64,000 nt of DNA from Salinibacillus kushneri (GCF_900111405.1 NZ_FOHJ01000016.1:1-64000); one strand, 5' to 3'. Shown: positions 1-10,787, numbered from the stretch's first letter. Translations and numbers: made by a program. Notes: generated by a model not told the origin, from the sequence alone.

Positions 1-16
1 TATAGAAGAATCAAAG

Positions 17-132
17 TCCAGTGGCGATGGCGGAGAGGTCACACCTGTTCCCATTCCGAACACAGTAGTTAAGCTCTCCAGCGCCGATGGTAGTTGGGGT
101 CCTTCCCCTGCGAGAGTAGGACGCTGCTGGGC
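17..132 (+). rRNA. rrf: 5S ribosomal RNA
   Basis: About 116 nt with the bacterial 5S core (GGTCACACCTGTTCCCAT, then GAACACAGTAGTTAAGCTC, then GCGAGAGTAGGACG). The ends pair (TCCAG with CTGGG). It is directly followed by two tRNAs, so it is the distal part of an rRNA operon whose 16S and 23S genes lie left of the window. Confidence 0.93.
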
Positions 133-174
133 GTAAAAGATTTATATATAGTTGTGGATTAATCACAACAATAT

Positions 175-251
<77 letters not shown>

Positions 252-253
252 AA

Positions 254-330
254 GGTCCGGTAGTTCAGCTGGTTAGAATGCCTGCCTGTCACGCAGGAGG
301 TCGCGGGTTCGAGTCCCGTCCGGACCGCCA
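254..330 (+). tRNA. tRNA-Asp (GTC)
   Basis: A 77-nt cloverleaf beginning GGTCCGGTAG, with anticodon GTC in the loop CTGTCAC and an encoded CCA end. It starts 2 nt after the fMet tRNA. Confidence 0.95.
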
Positions 331-367
331 TTACTAAAGAATTAAACTACATAACATATACACCATT

Positions 368-394
368 AAACCTTAGGATGCCCCTAAGGTTTTT
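368..394 (+). terminator. terminator of the rRNA/tRNA operon
   Basis: A 10-bp stem (AAACCTTAGG / CCTAAGGTTT) with a short loop and a T-rich 3' side, 37 nt after tRNA-Asp. It separates the stable-RNA operon from thiL. Confidence 0.7.
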
Positions 395-419
395 ATAATG
401 GTTCCATATCATTCATCTT

Positions 420-447
420 TTGGAAAATGGACTTTTTCTGCTATTAT
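420..447 (+). promoter_or_regulatory. possible SigA promoter of thiL
   Basis: TTGGAA and TATTAT are separated by 16 bp and end 39 bp before the thiL start. The match is moderate and the spacing one base short of ideal. Confidence 0.35.
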
Positions 448-485
448 GAAATGTAAACAAGTGTTCTTATAAGGAGAAATGAAAG

Positions 486-1454
486 ATGGATGAGTTCTCG
501 TTTATAGATTCTATAACTCAAAAATATTATCGTCAGTCATCTTTAATAAAAGGGATTGGGGATGATGCAGCGGTTGTTCGACCTGTGAATGGTTTTGATA
601 TGATAACAGCATCAGATACAATGGTAGAAGGCATACATTTTCGCTTAACAACAATGAATCCTTACCATATTGGATATCGAATATTAGGGGCTAATTTAAG
701 TGATTTGGCTGCCATGGGATGTGATCCGGCTTATTATATGGTCTCGATTGTAATTCCAAAGAATTGGTCACAGAAACAGTTGGAAGAAGTCTATTCAGGC
801 ATGCATGATCATGCCCGGCAGTATCAAATGGATTTAATTGGTGGAGATACCGTTTCAGGTAATGAACTAGTGATTACCGTTACGGTTTACGGTTATGTCC
901 CTAAAAACCGTTCAAGATATAGAAGTTACGCCTATGAAGGGGATTATATATTTGTTACAGGGCACCTTGGTGATTCAGCCTATGGGTTACATTTGTTGTT
1001 GGAGCAAAAAAAAGCTGAAAATCGTGACTATTTTATTCGAAGACACCAAATGCCAAATCCGAGAGTTCATTTTGCACAGGAGTTACAATCATTAAAACGT
1101 TTATGTTTAAATGATGTTAGTGATGGAATTGCCAGTGAGGCAAATGAAATAGCGCAGGCATCAAGAATAAGTCTTGAGTTGAATTATTCTGCTTTTCCTA
1201 TACGACCAGAAATTAAACAATATTCACTGGAAGACCAAAAAAAGTGGGTCCTTTCAGGTGGAGAAGATTTTGAGTTACTAGGTACCGTAGCAAAAGAAGA
1301 TTGGGTAAAGGTACAAGCGGCAGCTGATAAGACAAATACAAAGGTAACCAACATTGGCGTTGTTAAGGAATCAAGGAATAATCCCCAAGTTTTATTAATT
1401 CAATCAAATGGACAAAAAGAAAAGCTAAAGCGATCAGGGTATGTCCATTTGTGA
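486..1454 (+). CDS. thiL: thiamine-monophosphate kinase ThiL
   Basis: Phosphorylates thiamine monophosphate with ATP to thiamine diphosphate, the last step in making the cofactor; cytosolic. The 322-residue length is normal. GIGDDAAV near residues 23-30, SDTMVEGIHF near 43-52, GGDTVSG and SGGEDFELL are the metal and nucleotide motifs of the ThiL/PurM-type fold. The ATG follows AAGGAG. It is first in a run of five genes in the same order as B. subtilis ydiA-ydiE, with a 19-nt gap to tsaE. Confidence 0.93.
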   Translation: MDEFSFIDSITQKYYRQSSLIKGIGDDAAVVRPVNGFDMITASDTMVEGIHFRLTTMNPYHIGYRILGANLSDLAAMGCDPAYYMVSIVIPKNWSQKQLEEVYSGMHDHARQYQMDLIGGDTVSGNELVITVTVYGYVPKNRSRYRSYAYEGDYIFVTGHLGDSAYGLHLLLEQKKAENRDYFIRRHQMPNPRVHFAQELQSLKRLCLNDVSDGIASEANEIAQASRISLELNYSAFPIRPEIKQYSLEDQKKWVLSGGEDFELLGTVAKEDWVKVQAAADKTNTKVTNIGVVKESRNNPQVLLIQSNGQKEKLKRSGYVHL

Positions 1455-1473
1455 ACAGACTAGGTGATGAGAA

Positions 1474-1929
1474 ATGAATCCATATGAATTTTTTTCAAAA
1501 AGTGCTGATGAGACAAAAGCGTTTGCGGCTCGTTTAGCAAAAGAATTACGACCTGGTGATGTGATTACCTTAGAGGGCAATCTTGGAGCAGGAAAAACAA
1601 CATTTACAAAAGGTCTTGCAAAGGGATTAAATATTAAACGGACTGTTAATAGTCCAACTTTTACGATTATAAAGGAATATGAGGGAACCTACCCTTTATA
1701 TCATATTGATGCTTACCGTTTAGAAGATTACGAAGAGGATTTAGGTTTTGATGAGTATTTTGACGGGGATGGTATAACGGTTGTGGAGTGGGCCGAATTT
1801 ATTGAAGAGGAAATGCCTGATGATCGGTTGAATATACAAATTTCGTATGCAGATAATGATGGAAGATTAGTGGCATTATATCCTGCTGGAGAAAGATATG
1901 AAAAACTTTGTAGGGAGCTAATGGAATGA
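1474..1929 (+). CDS. tsaE: TsaE, ATPase of the t6A-tRNA modification complex
   Basis: P-loop ATPase working with TsaB and TsaD to add threonylcarbamoyl to A37 of ANN-decoding tRNAs. The Walker A motif GNLGAGKTT is at residues 35-43, followed by the family's NSPTF and HIDAYRL motifs and EWAEF. 151 residues is the usual size. The stop overlaps the tsaB start by 4 nt (ATGA), so the two are translationally coupled. Confidence 0.95.
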   Translation: MNPYEFFSKSADETKAFAARLAKELRPGDVITLEGNLGAGKTTFTKGLAKGLNIKRTVNSPTFTIIKEYEGTYPLYHIDAYRLEDYEEDLGFDEYFDGDGITVVEWAEFIEEEMPDDRLNIQISYADNDGRLVALYPAGERYEKLCRELME

Positions 1930-2633
1930 AGGTACTAGCGATTGATACATCGAATCAAGTAATGAGTGTAGCCATAATGGACAATCAGAGACTAATTGCT
2001 GAAATTACTACAAATGTGAAGCGCAATCATTCTGTACGGCTTATGCCCGCTATTCATCAAGCGATGGAAGAAGCGAAGATGAAACCAGCAGAACTTGACC
2101 AAATTGTTGTAGCACATGGTCCAGGTTCCTTCACAGGAGTAAGAATTGGTGTAACAACGGCCAAAACAATGGCTTATAGTTTACATATCCCTATTATTGC
2201 TGTATCAAGTTTGGAAATGGCAGCATTTAATGGTCTTTATTTTGACGGAAAAATATGTTCATTTTTTGATGCCAGAAGAGGGCGCGTTTATGCAGGCTTG
2301 TATAAAAGGGAAAACAAGGCACTAACATCTGTAAAGGATGAAGAAAATGTTCTATTTACGGAATGGCTGGAGGATTTAAAAAATCAGGATGAAAAAGTTC
2401 TCTTTATCAGTAATGACTTGGAAACCCATAAAGAGAAAATTAAGGAGATTTTAGGTGAACAAGCGGAATTTCCGCCAGCCTTTTTAGCAGTACCAAGAGC
2501 GTCGGCTTTAGCTCAGATTGCTCAAACAAAATCGGAAACAGAGATTCATACTTTAACACCAAATTATTTAAGACTGGCTGAGGCTGAGGCAAAATGGTTA
2601 GAAAAAAATCAGGAGCAGAGAAAAAATGGGTGA
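1926..2633 (+). CDS. tsaB: TsaB, t6A-tRNA modification scaffold
   Basis: ASKHA-fold partner of TsaD in tRNA t6A37 synthesis. It shows the N-terminal phosphate-loop-like MKVLAIDTSN and the GPGSFTGVRIG motif at residues 65-75. It lacks the metal-binding histidines present in TsaD, as expected for TsaB. 235 residues. It overlaps tsaE by 4 nt and rimI by 8 nt. Confidence 0.94.
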   Translation: MKVLAIDTSNQVMSVAIMDNQRLIAEITTNVKRNHSVRLMPAIHQAMEEAKMKPAELDQIVVAHGPGSFTGVRIGVTTAKTMAYSLHIPIIAVSSLEMAAFNGLYFDGKICSFFDARRGRVYAGLYKRENKALTSVKDEENVLFTEWLEDLKNQDEKVLFISNDLETHKEKIKEILGEQAEFPPAFLAVPRASALAQIAQTKSETEIHTLTPNYLRLAEAEAKWLEKNQEQRKNG

Positions 2634-3072
2634 TGTCTCAATAAGACCGATGGGAATACAGGATCTTAATCGTGTGATGGAGATTGAGAAAAGAACCTTT
2701 ATCACTCCATGGGATGAGGGTTCTTTTCGAAGTGAATTGCAGCAAAATAAATTTGCGCACTATTATGTGATTGAAGATCATGAGGTGCCTTTTGGCTATT
2801 GTGGTTTGTGGATCGTGTATGAAGCTGCGCAAATTACAAATATTGCGATTTTACCTGAGTATAGAGGGAATAAATATGGCCAACAGCTCTTTTCGTATGT
2901 CTTAAATGAAGCAAGAGCGCTAAATGCGCAGGAATTATCGTTAGAGGTACGTGTCTCCAATCTTCCTGCCCAAAAAATGTATCAAAAATTTGGTATGGTC
3001 CCTGTAGGTATACGGAAAAATTATTATATCGATAATCATGAAGATGCAATTGTAATGTGGGTGAAATTATGA
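2626..3072 (+). CDS. rimI: RimI, ribosomal protein alanine N-acetyltransferase
   Basis: GNAT acetyltransferase that acetylates the N-terminus of ribosomal protein S18 in characterised bacteria. At 148 residues it has the acetyl-CoA loop RGNKYG at residues 80-85 and a C-terminal SLEVRVSN strand typical of RimI. It lies between tsaB and tsaD, overlapping both, the usual Firmicute arrangement. The substrate here is inferred from the family. Confidence 0.92.
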   Translation: MGDVSIRPMGIQDLNRVMEIEKRTFITPWDEGSFRSELQQNKFAHYYVIEDHEVPFGYCGLWIVYEAAQITNIAILPEYRGNKYGQQLFSYVLNEARALNAQELSLEVRVSNLPAQKMYQKFGMVPVGIRKNYYIDNHEDAIVMWVKL

Positions 3073-4115
3073 ATATAAATGAACAACAATTAATTCTTGC
3101 CATTGAAACGAGCTGTGATGAGACGGCAATGGCTGTTATAAAAAATGGCCGGGAAATACTTTCTAATGTAGTGGCTTCTCAAATTGAAAGTCATAAAAGA
3201 TTTGGAGGCGTAGTACCTGAAATTGCGTCACGTCACCATATTGAACAAATTACAGTCGTTTTAGAAGAGACATTAAAGCAGGCGAATATAACGATGGAGG
3301 ACGTGGATGCGATTGCAGTAACAGAAGGACCAGGCCTTGTAGGGGCTTTATTAATTGGTGTTTCAGCAGCAAAAGCATTGGCATTTGCTCATCAAAAACC
3401 ATTAATAGGTATCCATCATATTGCTGGTCATATTTATGCAAATAGACTGATTAAAGAATTTGAATTTCCATTATTATCACTAGTAGTTTCAGGTGGTCAT
3501 ACTGAGCTAATTTTGATGAATGAGCATGGACAGTTTGATGTCATCGGAGAAACCCGTGATGATGCTGCAGGTGAGGCGTATGATAAAGTAGCTAAAACAC
3601 TAAAATTACCCTATCCTGGGGGTCCGCAAATTGATCGACTGGCACAGGATGGAGAAGAGGTTTTCCAGTTTACAAGGGCATTAATAAATGAGGATACCTA
3701 TGACTTCAGCTTTAGTGGTTTAAAAACTGCCGTGATGAATACCCTTCACAATGCAGAGCAAAGAGAAGAAGAGATTTCACCAGAGGATATGGCGGCAAGC
3801 TTTCAAGCAAGTGTAGTTGATGTATTGGTTACGAAAACCTATCGTGCTGTGAAAGAATTTGGAGTCAAACAGTTAATGGTGGCTGGTGGTGTGGCAGCAA
3901 ATCAAGGCTTACGCCGTGCGTTAGATAAAAAATTTGCCGAGGAAGATGTTGAAGTCTTAATACCACCTCTTCATTTATGTACAGATAACGCGGCCATGAT
4001 TGGAGCAGCAGCCAGTATTGCCTATGAAGAAGGTCATCGTGCTGAGCTTGATTTGAATGCTAATCCTTCCTTACGTTTAGAAAAATATATGAAACGTTCT
4101 GTTAGGAAGAGTTAA
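3069..4115 (+). CDS. tsaD: TsaD (Gcp/Kae1), tRNA threonylcarbamoyltransferase
   Basis: Catalytic subunit transferring threonylcarbamoyl to tRNA A37. From the ATG at 3069 the protein has 348 residues, with metal-binding HHIAGH (His117 and His121), VSGGHTEL, and [11 protein letters not shown] toward the C-terminus. This ATG overlaps the rimI stop as ATGA; a GTG 12 nt earlier is in frame but less well placed. Last gene of the thiL-tsaEB-rimI-tsaD operon. Confidence 0.95.
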   Translation: MNINEQQLILAIETSCDETAMAVIKNGREILSNVVASQIESHKRFGGVVPEIASRHHIEQITVVLEETLKQANITMEDVDAIAVTEGPGLVGALLIGVSAAKALAFAHQKPLIGIHHIAGHIYANRLIKEFEFPLLSLVVSGGHTELILMNEHGQFDVIGETRDDAAGEAYDKVAKTLKLPYPGGPQIDRLAQDGEEVFQFTRALINEDTYDFSFSGLKTAVMNTLHNAEQREEEISPEDMAASFQASVVDVLVTKTYRAVKEFGVKQLMVAGGVAANQGLRRALDKKFAEEDVEVLIPPLHLCTDNAAMIGAAASIAYEEGHRAELDLNANPSLRLEKYMKRSVRKS

Positions 4116-4135
4116 AAATGTAATCTTAATAAAAG

Positions 4136-4178
4136 AACCGATTCCAGAAGTTAGATGACTCATTGGAATCGGTTTTGA
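4136..4178 (+). terminator. terminator of the thiL-tsaD operon
   Basis: An 11-bp perfect stem (AACCGATTCCA / TGGAATCGGTT) with a 17-nt loop and a TTTTGATTT tail, 20 nt after the tsaD stop. Confidence 0.85.
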
Positions 4179-4179
4179 T

Positions 4180-4363
4180 TTATACACAAGCTAGAACAAC
4201 CTTTGTGAATAAATTCGACAAAAATTGATAATATCAGTCATGAATATGTGGATGAAAATTGTGGATAAACAGGTGGAAAGTTGTGGATATTGTGGGTAAC
4301 TTAGCTGATTAGTCCCATTTTAACGCATGCTATGTGTATAACTCTGTGTATAACTGTTGATAA
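4180..4363. promoter_or_regulatory. DnaA-box cluster between tsaD and the ABC-F gene
   Basis: Nine matches to the 9-bp DnaA box (TTATCCACA) within 184 bp. One is perfect (TGTGGATAA at 4260-4268 on this strand). Eight differ by one base: 4180-4188 in the opposite orientation, then 4204, 4247, 4282, 4291, 4333, 4345 and 4355 in the same orientation as the perfect box. No gene is present. B. subtilis has a DnaA-binding cluster in the same intergenic interval (gcp-ydiF), which from recall is one of the clusters outside oriC that restrain initiation. Function here is inferred. Confidence 0.8.
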
Positions 4364-4373
4364 CTTCAACTAA

Positions 4374-4408
4374 GAAAAAGGAGCTGAACCTAATCTGTTC
4401 AGCTCCTA
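4374..4408 (-). terminator. terminator of the ABC-F gene
   Basis: An 11-bp stem (AGGAGCTGAAC / GTTCAGCTCCT at 4379-4407) that includes the stop codon of the minus-strand ABC-F gene, followed on that strand by a T-run. It abuts the DnaA-box cluster. Confidence 0.8.
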
Positions 4409-6337
4409 TATATCCGCTAATTGCTCTTGAAGATTTGTCCATTCCTCTAATAATTGATCGAGTTTAACAGCCAGTTGTTCATTTTCATTCGTTAATTCCT
4501 GTAATTTTTCATGGTCATTCAGGAATTCTGGCTGCACCATATTTTGCTCATTTCCCTCTATCGTTTCTTCTATTGTCTGAATCTGGTTCTCTATCTCTTC
4601 CACACGTCGTTCCAGTTTTCTTATTTCCCGTTTTTCCGCTTTAGTTTGGTAGAATTGACTTTTCTCTTCTGGTGGATTTACTTGGTTATCCTGTGTGGCA
4701 TTCAGCTCTTCCAGTTCTTTTTCTTCTTGTTTTTTCGATAAATAATAATCATAATCTCCTAAATAAAGGTTCGTTCCCTCCTTTGACATTTCTACAATTT
4801 TGGTCGCAATCCGATTAATAAAATAGCGGTCATGAGAGACAAATAAAATAGTTCCAGGAAAATCAATTAAGGCTGATTCAAGGACCTCCTTACTATCCAA
4901 ATCCAAATGGTTGGTGGGCTCGTCCATGATTAAAAAGTTTGCCTTTTGCAGCATTAATTTAGCCAGAACAAGTCGTGCTTTTTCACCGCCACTAAGGGAA
5001 GGAATGGTTTTTAATACATCATCTCCGGAAAATAAAAAATTCCCTAAAACCGTTCGAATTTCCTTTTCAGGCTTTAACGGATATTCATCCCATAGTTCAT
5101 TCAGTACTGTTTTGTTGCTGGAAAGATTGGTTTGCTCCTGATCATAATAGCCGATTTGAACATTTGTCCCGTAATCAATATGTCCCTGATAGGGAGCGAG
5201 TTGTCCCACAATTGTTTTTAGTAAGGTTGATTTTCCTATTCCATTAGGACCGACTAATCCAATACGGTCCTCACGATGTATACTAAGGTTCACATTTTGA
5301 AAAATGTTCGCTTGCTGAGACTGATAGCGGAAGGATAGGTTCTCTAGTTTTAAAACATCATTACCGCTTTGACGTTCAATATCAAAGGAAAACTTGGCTG
5401 ATTGATTATCAAGCTTAGGCTTGTCCATAACCTCCATTTTTTCCAGCCTTTTTCGTCTGCTTTGAGCCCGTTTAGTTGTGGAAGCCCTTACGATATTTTT
5501 TTGGATAAATTCCTCTAACTTTTTCACTTCAGCCTGTTGCTTTTCGTATTGCTTTAGATTTCGCTCATAATCCTGAGCTTTTTGCACAAGGTAGTCACTG
5601 TAGTTTCCGGTATATTTTTTTGAGGTCTGGAAGGAAACTTCGTAGACCACAGTCACTGTTTTATCTAAGAAGTACCGATCGTGGGAAACAATTACGACTG
5701 CACCATGGTAGTTTTGTAAATACTGTTCCAGCCAATTGAGCGTTTCGATGTCCAGGTGGTTAGTGGGCTCATCCAGTATAAGAATATCTGGTTTGGCCAA
5801 GAGCAGCTTCCCAAGAGCAAGTCTCGTTTTTTGCCCACCGCTAAGCTCATTAATAGAGGCATTCACGTTAGAAAACTTTAGTCCATTTAAAACGGCTTTA
5901 ATATCTGCTTCGTATTCAAAACCGCCAAGTCGTCTGAATTCCTCCTGCTTGACATCATAATCTTTCAAAAGCTCTTCATAAGCGGAATGGTCTTCCATAA
6001 GATTAGGATCAGCCATTTTTTCTTCCAGCTGGCGAAGCTCCTTTTCTCTTTTTTTAAGCTCGGAAAAGACCTGCTCCATTTCCTCCCAAATGGTTAAGGA
6101 AGATTCTAGTCCTGTATTTTGTGCTAGATAGCCAATGGTCGTATCTCTGGGTCGAATCATTTCACCATTATCGTAGGAATACTCTCCTGACATAATCTTT
6201 AGTAATGTGGACTTGCCTGCTCCGTTTCTTCCTACAATCGCAATCCGATCTTGACTATGTACTTCTAATTTAATATTCGATAAAATAAGGTCAGCGCCAA
6301 AATATTTTTCTATATTATTTAATTGCATTAAAATCAT
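4406..6337 (-). CDS. ydiF: ABC-F family ATPase (YdiF type)
   Basis: Soluble protein of about 643 residues with two ABC ATPase domains and no membrane segments. Walker A motifs are GRNGAGKST (near 36-44) and GPNGIGKST in the second half; LSGGQ and LSGGE signatures and two LDEPTNHLD/MDEPTNHLD Walker B regions follow. A charged linker separates the domains and a coiled-coil tail ends the protein. ABC-F proteins act on the ribosome rather than in transport; resistance members exist, but this syntenic position is the housekeeping YdiF one. The ATG at 6337 is 6 nt after GAGGTG; a GTG three codons earlier is possible. Confidence 0.9.
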   Translation of the reverse strand: MILMQLNNIEKYFGADLILSNIKLEVHSQDRIAIVGRNGAGKSTLLKIMSGEYSYDNGEMIRPRDTTIGYLAQNTGLESSLTIWEEMEQVFSELKKREKELRQLEEKMADPNLMEDHSAYEELLKDYDVKQEEFRRLGGFEYEADIKAVLNGLKFSNVNASINELSGGQKTRLALGKLLLAKPDILILDEPTNHLDIETLNWLEQYLQNYHGAVVIVSHDRYFLDKTVTVVYEVSFQTSKKYTGNYSDYLVQKAQDYERNLKQYEKQQAEVKKLEEFIQKNIVRASTTKRAQSRRKRLEKMEVMDKPKLDNQSAKFSFDIERQSGNDVLKLENLSFRYQSQQANIFQNVNLSIHREDRIGLVGPNGIGKSTLLKTIVGQLAPYQGHIDYGTNVQIGYYDQEQTNLSSNKTVLNELWDEYPLKPEKEIRTVLGNFLFSGDDVLKTIPSLSGGEKARLVLAKLMLQKANFLIMDEPTNHLDLDSKEVLESALIDFPGTILFVSHDRYFINRIATKIVEMSKEGTNLYLGDYDYYLSKKQEEKELEELNATQDNQVNPPEEKSQFYQTKAEKREIRKLERRVEEIENQIQTIEETIEGNEQNMVQPEFLNDHEKLQELTNENEQLAVKLDQLLEEWTNLQEQLADI

Positions 6338-6449
6338 TTTTTTCACCTCATCGTGGTTAAGTGTATCTTATCTTAAAGCAGGATAGCAAGCTAAAATAGA
6401 GACGCTCATTGTGTCTATCTTTTATTATCGTATAAGTAGGGGGATTAGT

Positions 6450-7124
6450 ATGTCGAATCACGATCATCATAAAATACCACAAGCAACTGCGAAAAGGCTT
6501 CCACTTTATTATCGTTTTATTAATAACCTTTACAATCAGGGCAAAGCCAGGGTTTCATCTAAGGAATTAAGTGAAGCTGTAAAAGTCGATTCAGCAACTA
6601 TTCGTCGCGATTTCTCTTATTTTGGAGCTTTGGGGAAAAAGGGATATGGCTACAATGTAAATTATTTACTGACCTTTTTTAGGGAGGCATTAGAACAGGA
6701 CAATTATACAAAAGTAGCATTAATAGGAGTAGGAAACCTGGGAACGGCTTTTTTAAATTATAATTTTACGAAAAATAATAATACCAAGATAGAAATGGCA
6801 TTTGATTCCAATCCTGAAAAAGTAGGGACAAAGGTTGGGGGTGTCCCAGTCTATCATATTGATGAGATGGAGAAAAGGATAGGTACTGATATTAATATTG
6901 CGATTTTAACTGTGCCGGCACAATCTGCACAACCTATTGCAGGGAGAGTTGTGGAATGTGGAGTGGAGGGCATCTTAAACTTTACCCCTGCTCGTATTAC
7001 CGTACCACCCCAAATACGTATTCATCATATTGATTTATCCATTGAATTGCAATCATTAGCCTATTTCTTAAAGCATTATCCATTGGAAGAGGAAGAAGAA
7101 CTAGTGGATGATCATCGTTCATGA
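6450..7124 (+). CDS. rex: redox-sensing transcriptional repressor Rex
   Basis: Repressor that senses the NADH/NAD+ ratio and controls fermentation and respiration genes. 224 residues: a winged helix ([12 protein letters not shown] with [13 protein letters not shown] near 35-60), then a Rossmann domain with GVGNLG at 93-98. The ATG at 6450 follows TAGGGGG; the longer frame upstream would start inside the leader. It is divergent from the ABC-F gene. In B. subtilis moaC lies between these two genes; it is absent here. Confidence 0.94.
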   Translation: MSNHDHHKIPQATAKRLPLYYRFINNLYNQGKARVSSKELSEAVKVDSATIRRDFSYFGALGKKGYGYNVNYLLTFFREALEQDNYTKVALIGVGNLGTAFLNYNFTKNNNTKIEMAFDSNPEKVGTKVGGVPVYHIDEMEKRIGTDINIAILTVPAQSAQPIAGRVVECGVEGILNFTPARITVPPQIRIHHIDLSIELQSLAYFLKHYPLEEEEELVDDHRS

Positions 7125-7130
7125 ACATAA

Positions 7131-7165
7131 AGCCCCTTGTTTTAAGTTAACAAGGGGTTGGCTTT
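7131..7165 (+). terminator. terminator after rex, possibly bidirectional
   Basis: A 9-bp stem (CCCCTTGTT / AACAAGGGG at 7133-7157), extendable by AAGCC/GGCTT, between the convergent rex and ydiK genes. Confidence 0.65.
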
Positions 7166-7370
7166 ACTTCTTGTTGTTTTTAGAATTCTTTATCTTCATA
7201 TGCAGGTTTATTAAACGTACGGCAACGGCAAAATCAAAGGTTGCCACAACAGCCAGAATAATTGTGGTGAAGTTCCAAAGTGTTTCCTCTACACTCTGGG
7301 CCGCAATATACGTAAACAATATCCCCATAAATAAATATAGGGTAGACATAAATAATGGTGATGCTCTCAT
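7164..7370 (-). CDS. ydiK: YdiK-like small membrane protein (DUF4305)
   Basis: 68 residues with two hydrophobic helices (about 8-25 and 33-52) and a lysine-rich tail. Size, position and membrane layout match B. subtilis YdiK; no function is known. Its ATG is 6 nt after the ydiL stop, and its GGAGG site lies in the end of ydiL, so the two are co-transcribed. The tatAy/tatCy pair found beside ydiK in B. subtilis is missing. Confidence 0.75.
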   Translation of the reverse strand: MRASPLFMSTLYLFMGILFTYIAAQSVEETLWNFTTIILAVVATFDFAVAVRLINLHMKIKNSKNNKK

Positions 7371-7376
7371 AAAAAT

Positions 7377-8084
7377 TTAGCCTCCGATTAGAATAGTCTG
7401 GAGCTCTTCCAGTCGTTCTTGATATCTTTGTAAATCTTCTTCCGTAATGACATAGTTAATAATGAAAACAAAGGAGTTAATGGAGATATGCGTGAAAATA
7501 GGGACTAAAATGGTTCTGGTTTTGACATAAAGAAAAGCAAAAACCATTCCTACTGCTGTATAAATTAACAAGTGCTCGGGCTCTCCATGTAGTATACCGA
7601 AAATCAGTGCAGAAATAATCGCCGCAATAAAAAAATTATATTTTTGATAAATCGATCCAAAAATAATTTTTCTAAAGATAACTTCTTCTAAAATAGGTGC
7701 TAATATAGCGGTTACGAGTAGAAATAATGGGAAGGTTTTAGCGATTTCGACTAAGTCCGCTGTATTATTGGAACCTGGCTCAATCCCTACTGCCATCTCC
7801 ATGTATGCGGCCAAATAGTTAGCGAATAAAACAAAGAAAAACCCGCCAATGACCCATAATATAATTTGTCCTGTGTGCAAGGAGCGCTGATTACGAGCTT
7901 CCTGCATATCAGTTTTTAATAATAGCAGAACAATAAGGATCATGATAGGGAAGATGATAATCGACCATATTCCTGGGACATTATCTTCAGGAACGCCTAA
8001 AGAAAATAATAAAGGTCCCCCTATAATCCCTGATAATTGTCCAATAGCATAAGTTAAAATAACATACCAGTATCTTCTAGGCAA
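7377..8084 (-). CDS. ydiL: CPBP-family intramembrane metalloprotease (YdiL)
   Basis: 235-residue membrane protein with about six hydrophobic helices. It carries the CPBP (CAAX protease and bacteriocin-processing) motifs: EEVIFR, then FGILHG, and FTHISINS near the end, which supply the catalytic Glu and His residues. The substrate is unknown; relatives act in bacteriocin self-immunity or peptide signalling. It has the same place upstream of groES as B. subtilis ydiL, here in minus orientation with ydiK behind it. Confidence 0.85.
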   Translation of the reverse strand: MPRRYWYVILTYAIGQLSGIIGGPLLFSLGVPEDNVPGIWSIIIFPIMILIVLLLLKTDMQEARNQRSLHTGQIILWVIGGFFFVLFANYLAAYMEMAVGIEPGSNNTADLVEIAKTFPLFLLVTAILAPILEEVIFRKIIFGSIYQKYNFFIAAIISALIFGILHGEPEHLLIYTAVGMVFAFLYVKTRTILVPIFTHISINSFVFIINYVITEEDLQRYQERLEELQTILIGG

Positions 8085-8288
8085 TTAAGACGACTCCTTC
8101 TTCGTATATTTCTTCAAAGATTCTCTATAAAAAAGAATATATTTTCGAAGGTTTAAACATATTCTTTTTAATGGACAATATAAAGTTGATCTTGTACAAA
8201 AGGACCATATATTATCCTAATTTATTTAATGATTGTACTTTACCTATTATAAACGAAAAATTCTTAAGAAAAAAATCATTTCATTTAC

Positions 8289-8320
8289 TTGCAAAGTAAT
8301 ACGAAATTCATTATTATAAT
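8289..8320 (+). promoter_or_regulatory. SigA promoter of groESL
   Basis: TTGCAA at 8289-8294 with TATTAT 17 bp downstream (8312-8317), overlapping a perfect TATAAT at 8315-8320 that would need a 20-bp spacer. It ends 9 bp before the CIRCE operator, the standard position for HrcA-repressed chaperone promoters. Confidence 0.65.
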
Positions 8321-8328
8321 AATTGGAA

Positions 8329-8355
8329 TTAGCACTCACCAAAAAAGAGTGCTAA
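8329..8355 (+). promoter_or_regulatory. CIRCE operator (HrcA site)
   Basis: Perfect CIRCE: TTAGCACTC, a 9-bp spacer, then GAGTGCTAA. HrcA binds this element and represses groESL until heat shock. It sits 38 bp before the groES start. Confidence 0.97.
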
Positions 8356-8392
8356 TAAAGTAAAATAACAGAATTTGAGGAGGGTATCCATT

Positions 8393-8677
8393 ATGTTAAA
8401 GCCACTAGGTGATCGTGTTGTCATTGAAGTTGTAGAACAAGAAGAAACAACTTCAAGTGGAATTGTACTTCCAGATTCGGCAAAAGAAAAACCACAAGAA
8501 GGAAAAGTAGTAGCGGTTGGTTCCGGACATGTAACAGATAATGGTGAACGTGTTTCACTTGAGGTTGCAGAAGGAAACCATGTAGTCTATTCAAAATATG
8601 CAGGCACAGAAGTGAAATATGAAGGTCAGGAATACTTAATTCTTCGTGAAAGTGATATCTTAGCTGTTATCGGCTAA
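8393..8677 (+). CDS. groES: co-chaperonin GroES
   Basis: 94-residue lid of the GroEL chamber. It begins [12 protein letters not shown], has the mobile loop with [19 protein letters not shown] near 23-41, and ends DILAVIG. The ATG at 8393 follows GAGGAGGG; the in-frame codon at 8375 precedes the ribosome site and is not used. groEL follows after 61 nt. Confidence 0.97.
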   Translation: MLKPLGDRVVIEVVEQEETTSSGIVLPDSAKEKPQEGKVVAVGSGHVTDNGERVSLEVAEGNHVVYSKYAGTEVKYEGQEYLILRESDILAVIG

Positions 8678-8723
8678 CACTTTTGAGGAACGCTTGAAAT
8701 ATCATAAACTTTTATTACTATAA

Positions 8724-10376
<1,653 letters not shown>

Positions 10377-10466
10377 TATAGGTTACAGAACCTTGTTATA
10401 TCAACGTTCATAACCGTTAAAACTAATTTTGGTGTCCGAAAAAGTGACCGATATTAGTTATTAAAA

Positions 10467-10787
10467 TTATAGAGGGGTTTCCATTGAATTAGGTTCGTTG
10501 GAAACCTCTTTATTTTTAATTTGGGTCTCAATGATAAAAATCAAATATTTAATTTTTTTGTTATGGTTATCATATTCAGTTTTAAGGTAAAGTCCATCTT
10601 TAAAAATAAACACAATTATGCCTAGTGTAATAACATAAGGTATTAAATTAAAAATATCACTTATATTTGATATCCAATCTGTAATCGGAATTAAAATAGC
10701 TAGTGATGCAACAAATAAAGATAAAAAGCCTAAAGAGTTATTCATTTCCTTAGTTTGACATGATAAGAATGTTTGTAGTTTTTCCAA
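10467..10787 (-). CDS. small membrane protein of unknown function
   Basis: 106 residues with two hydrophobic segments (about 20-38 and 48-64), then a charged, Lys- and Asn-rich cytoplasmic tail. The start is TTG preceded by AGAGGA. No family recognised. Its 3' end lies inside the inverted repeat that probably terminates groEL, and it abuts pseudogene remnants, so it may itself be a recent arrival or a fragment. Confidence 0.4.
   Translation of the reverse strand: MEKLQTFLSCQTKEMNNSLGFLSLFVASLAILIPITDWISNISDIFNLIPYVITLGIIVFIFKDGLYLKTEYDNHNKKIKYLIFIIETQIKNKEVSNEPNSMETPL
10471..10520 (+). terminator. probable terminator of groESL
   Basis: Imperfect stem AGAGGGGTTTCCA (10471-10483) with TGGAAACCTCT (10499-10509), two bases bulged, then a T-rich tail, 95 nt after the groEL stop. 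It overlaps the end of the minus-strand small membrane gene. Confidence 0.6.

Noticed and set aside
4214-4220. Single Spo0A-box sequence TTCGACA inside the DnaA-box cluster
   Set aside because: A single 7-mer match is expected several times by chance in a window this size.
7108-7380. Plus-strand 90-codon frame over ydiK
   Set aside because: It starts inside rex's end, runs through the terminator and is antisense to the better-supported ydiK.
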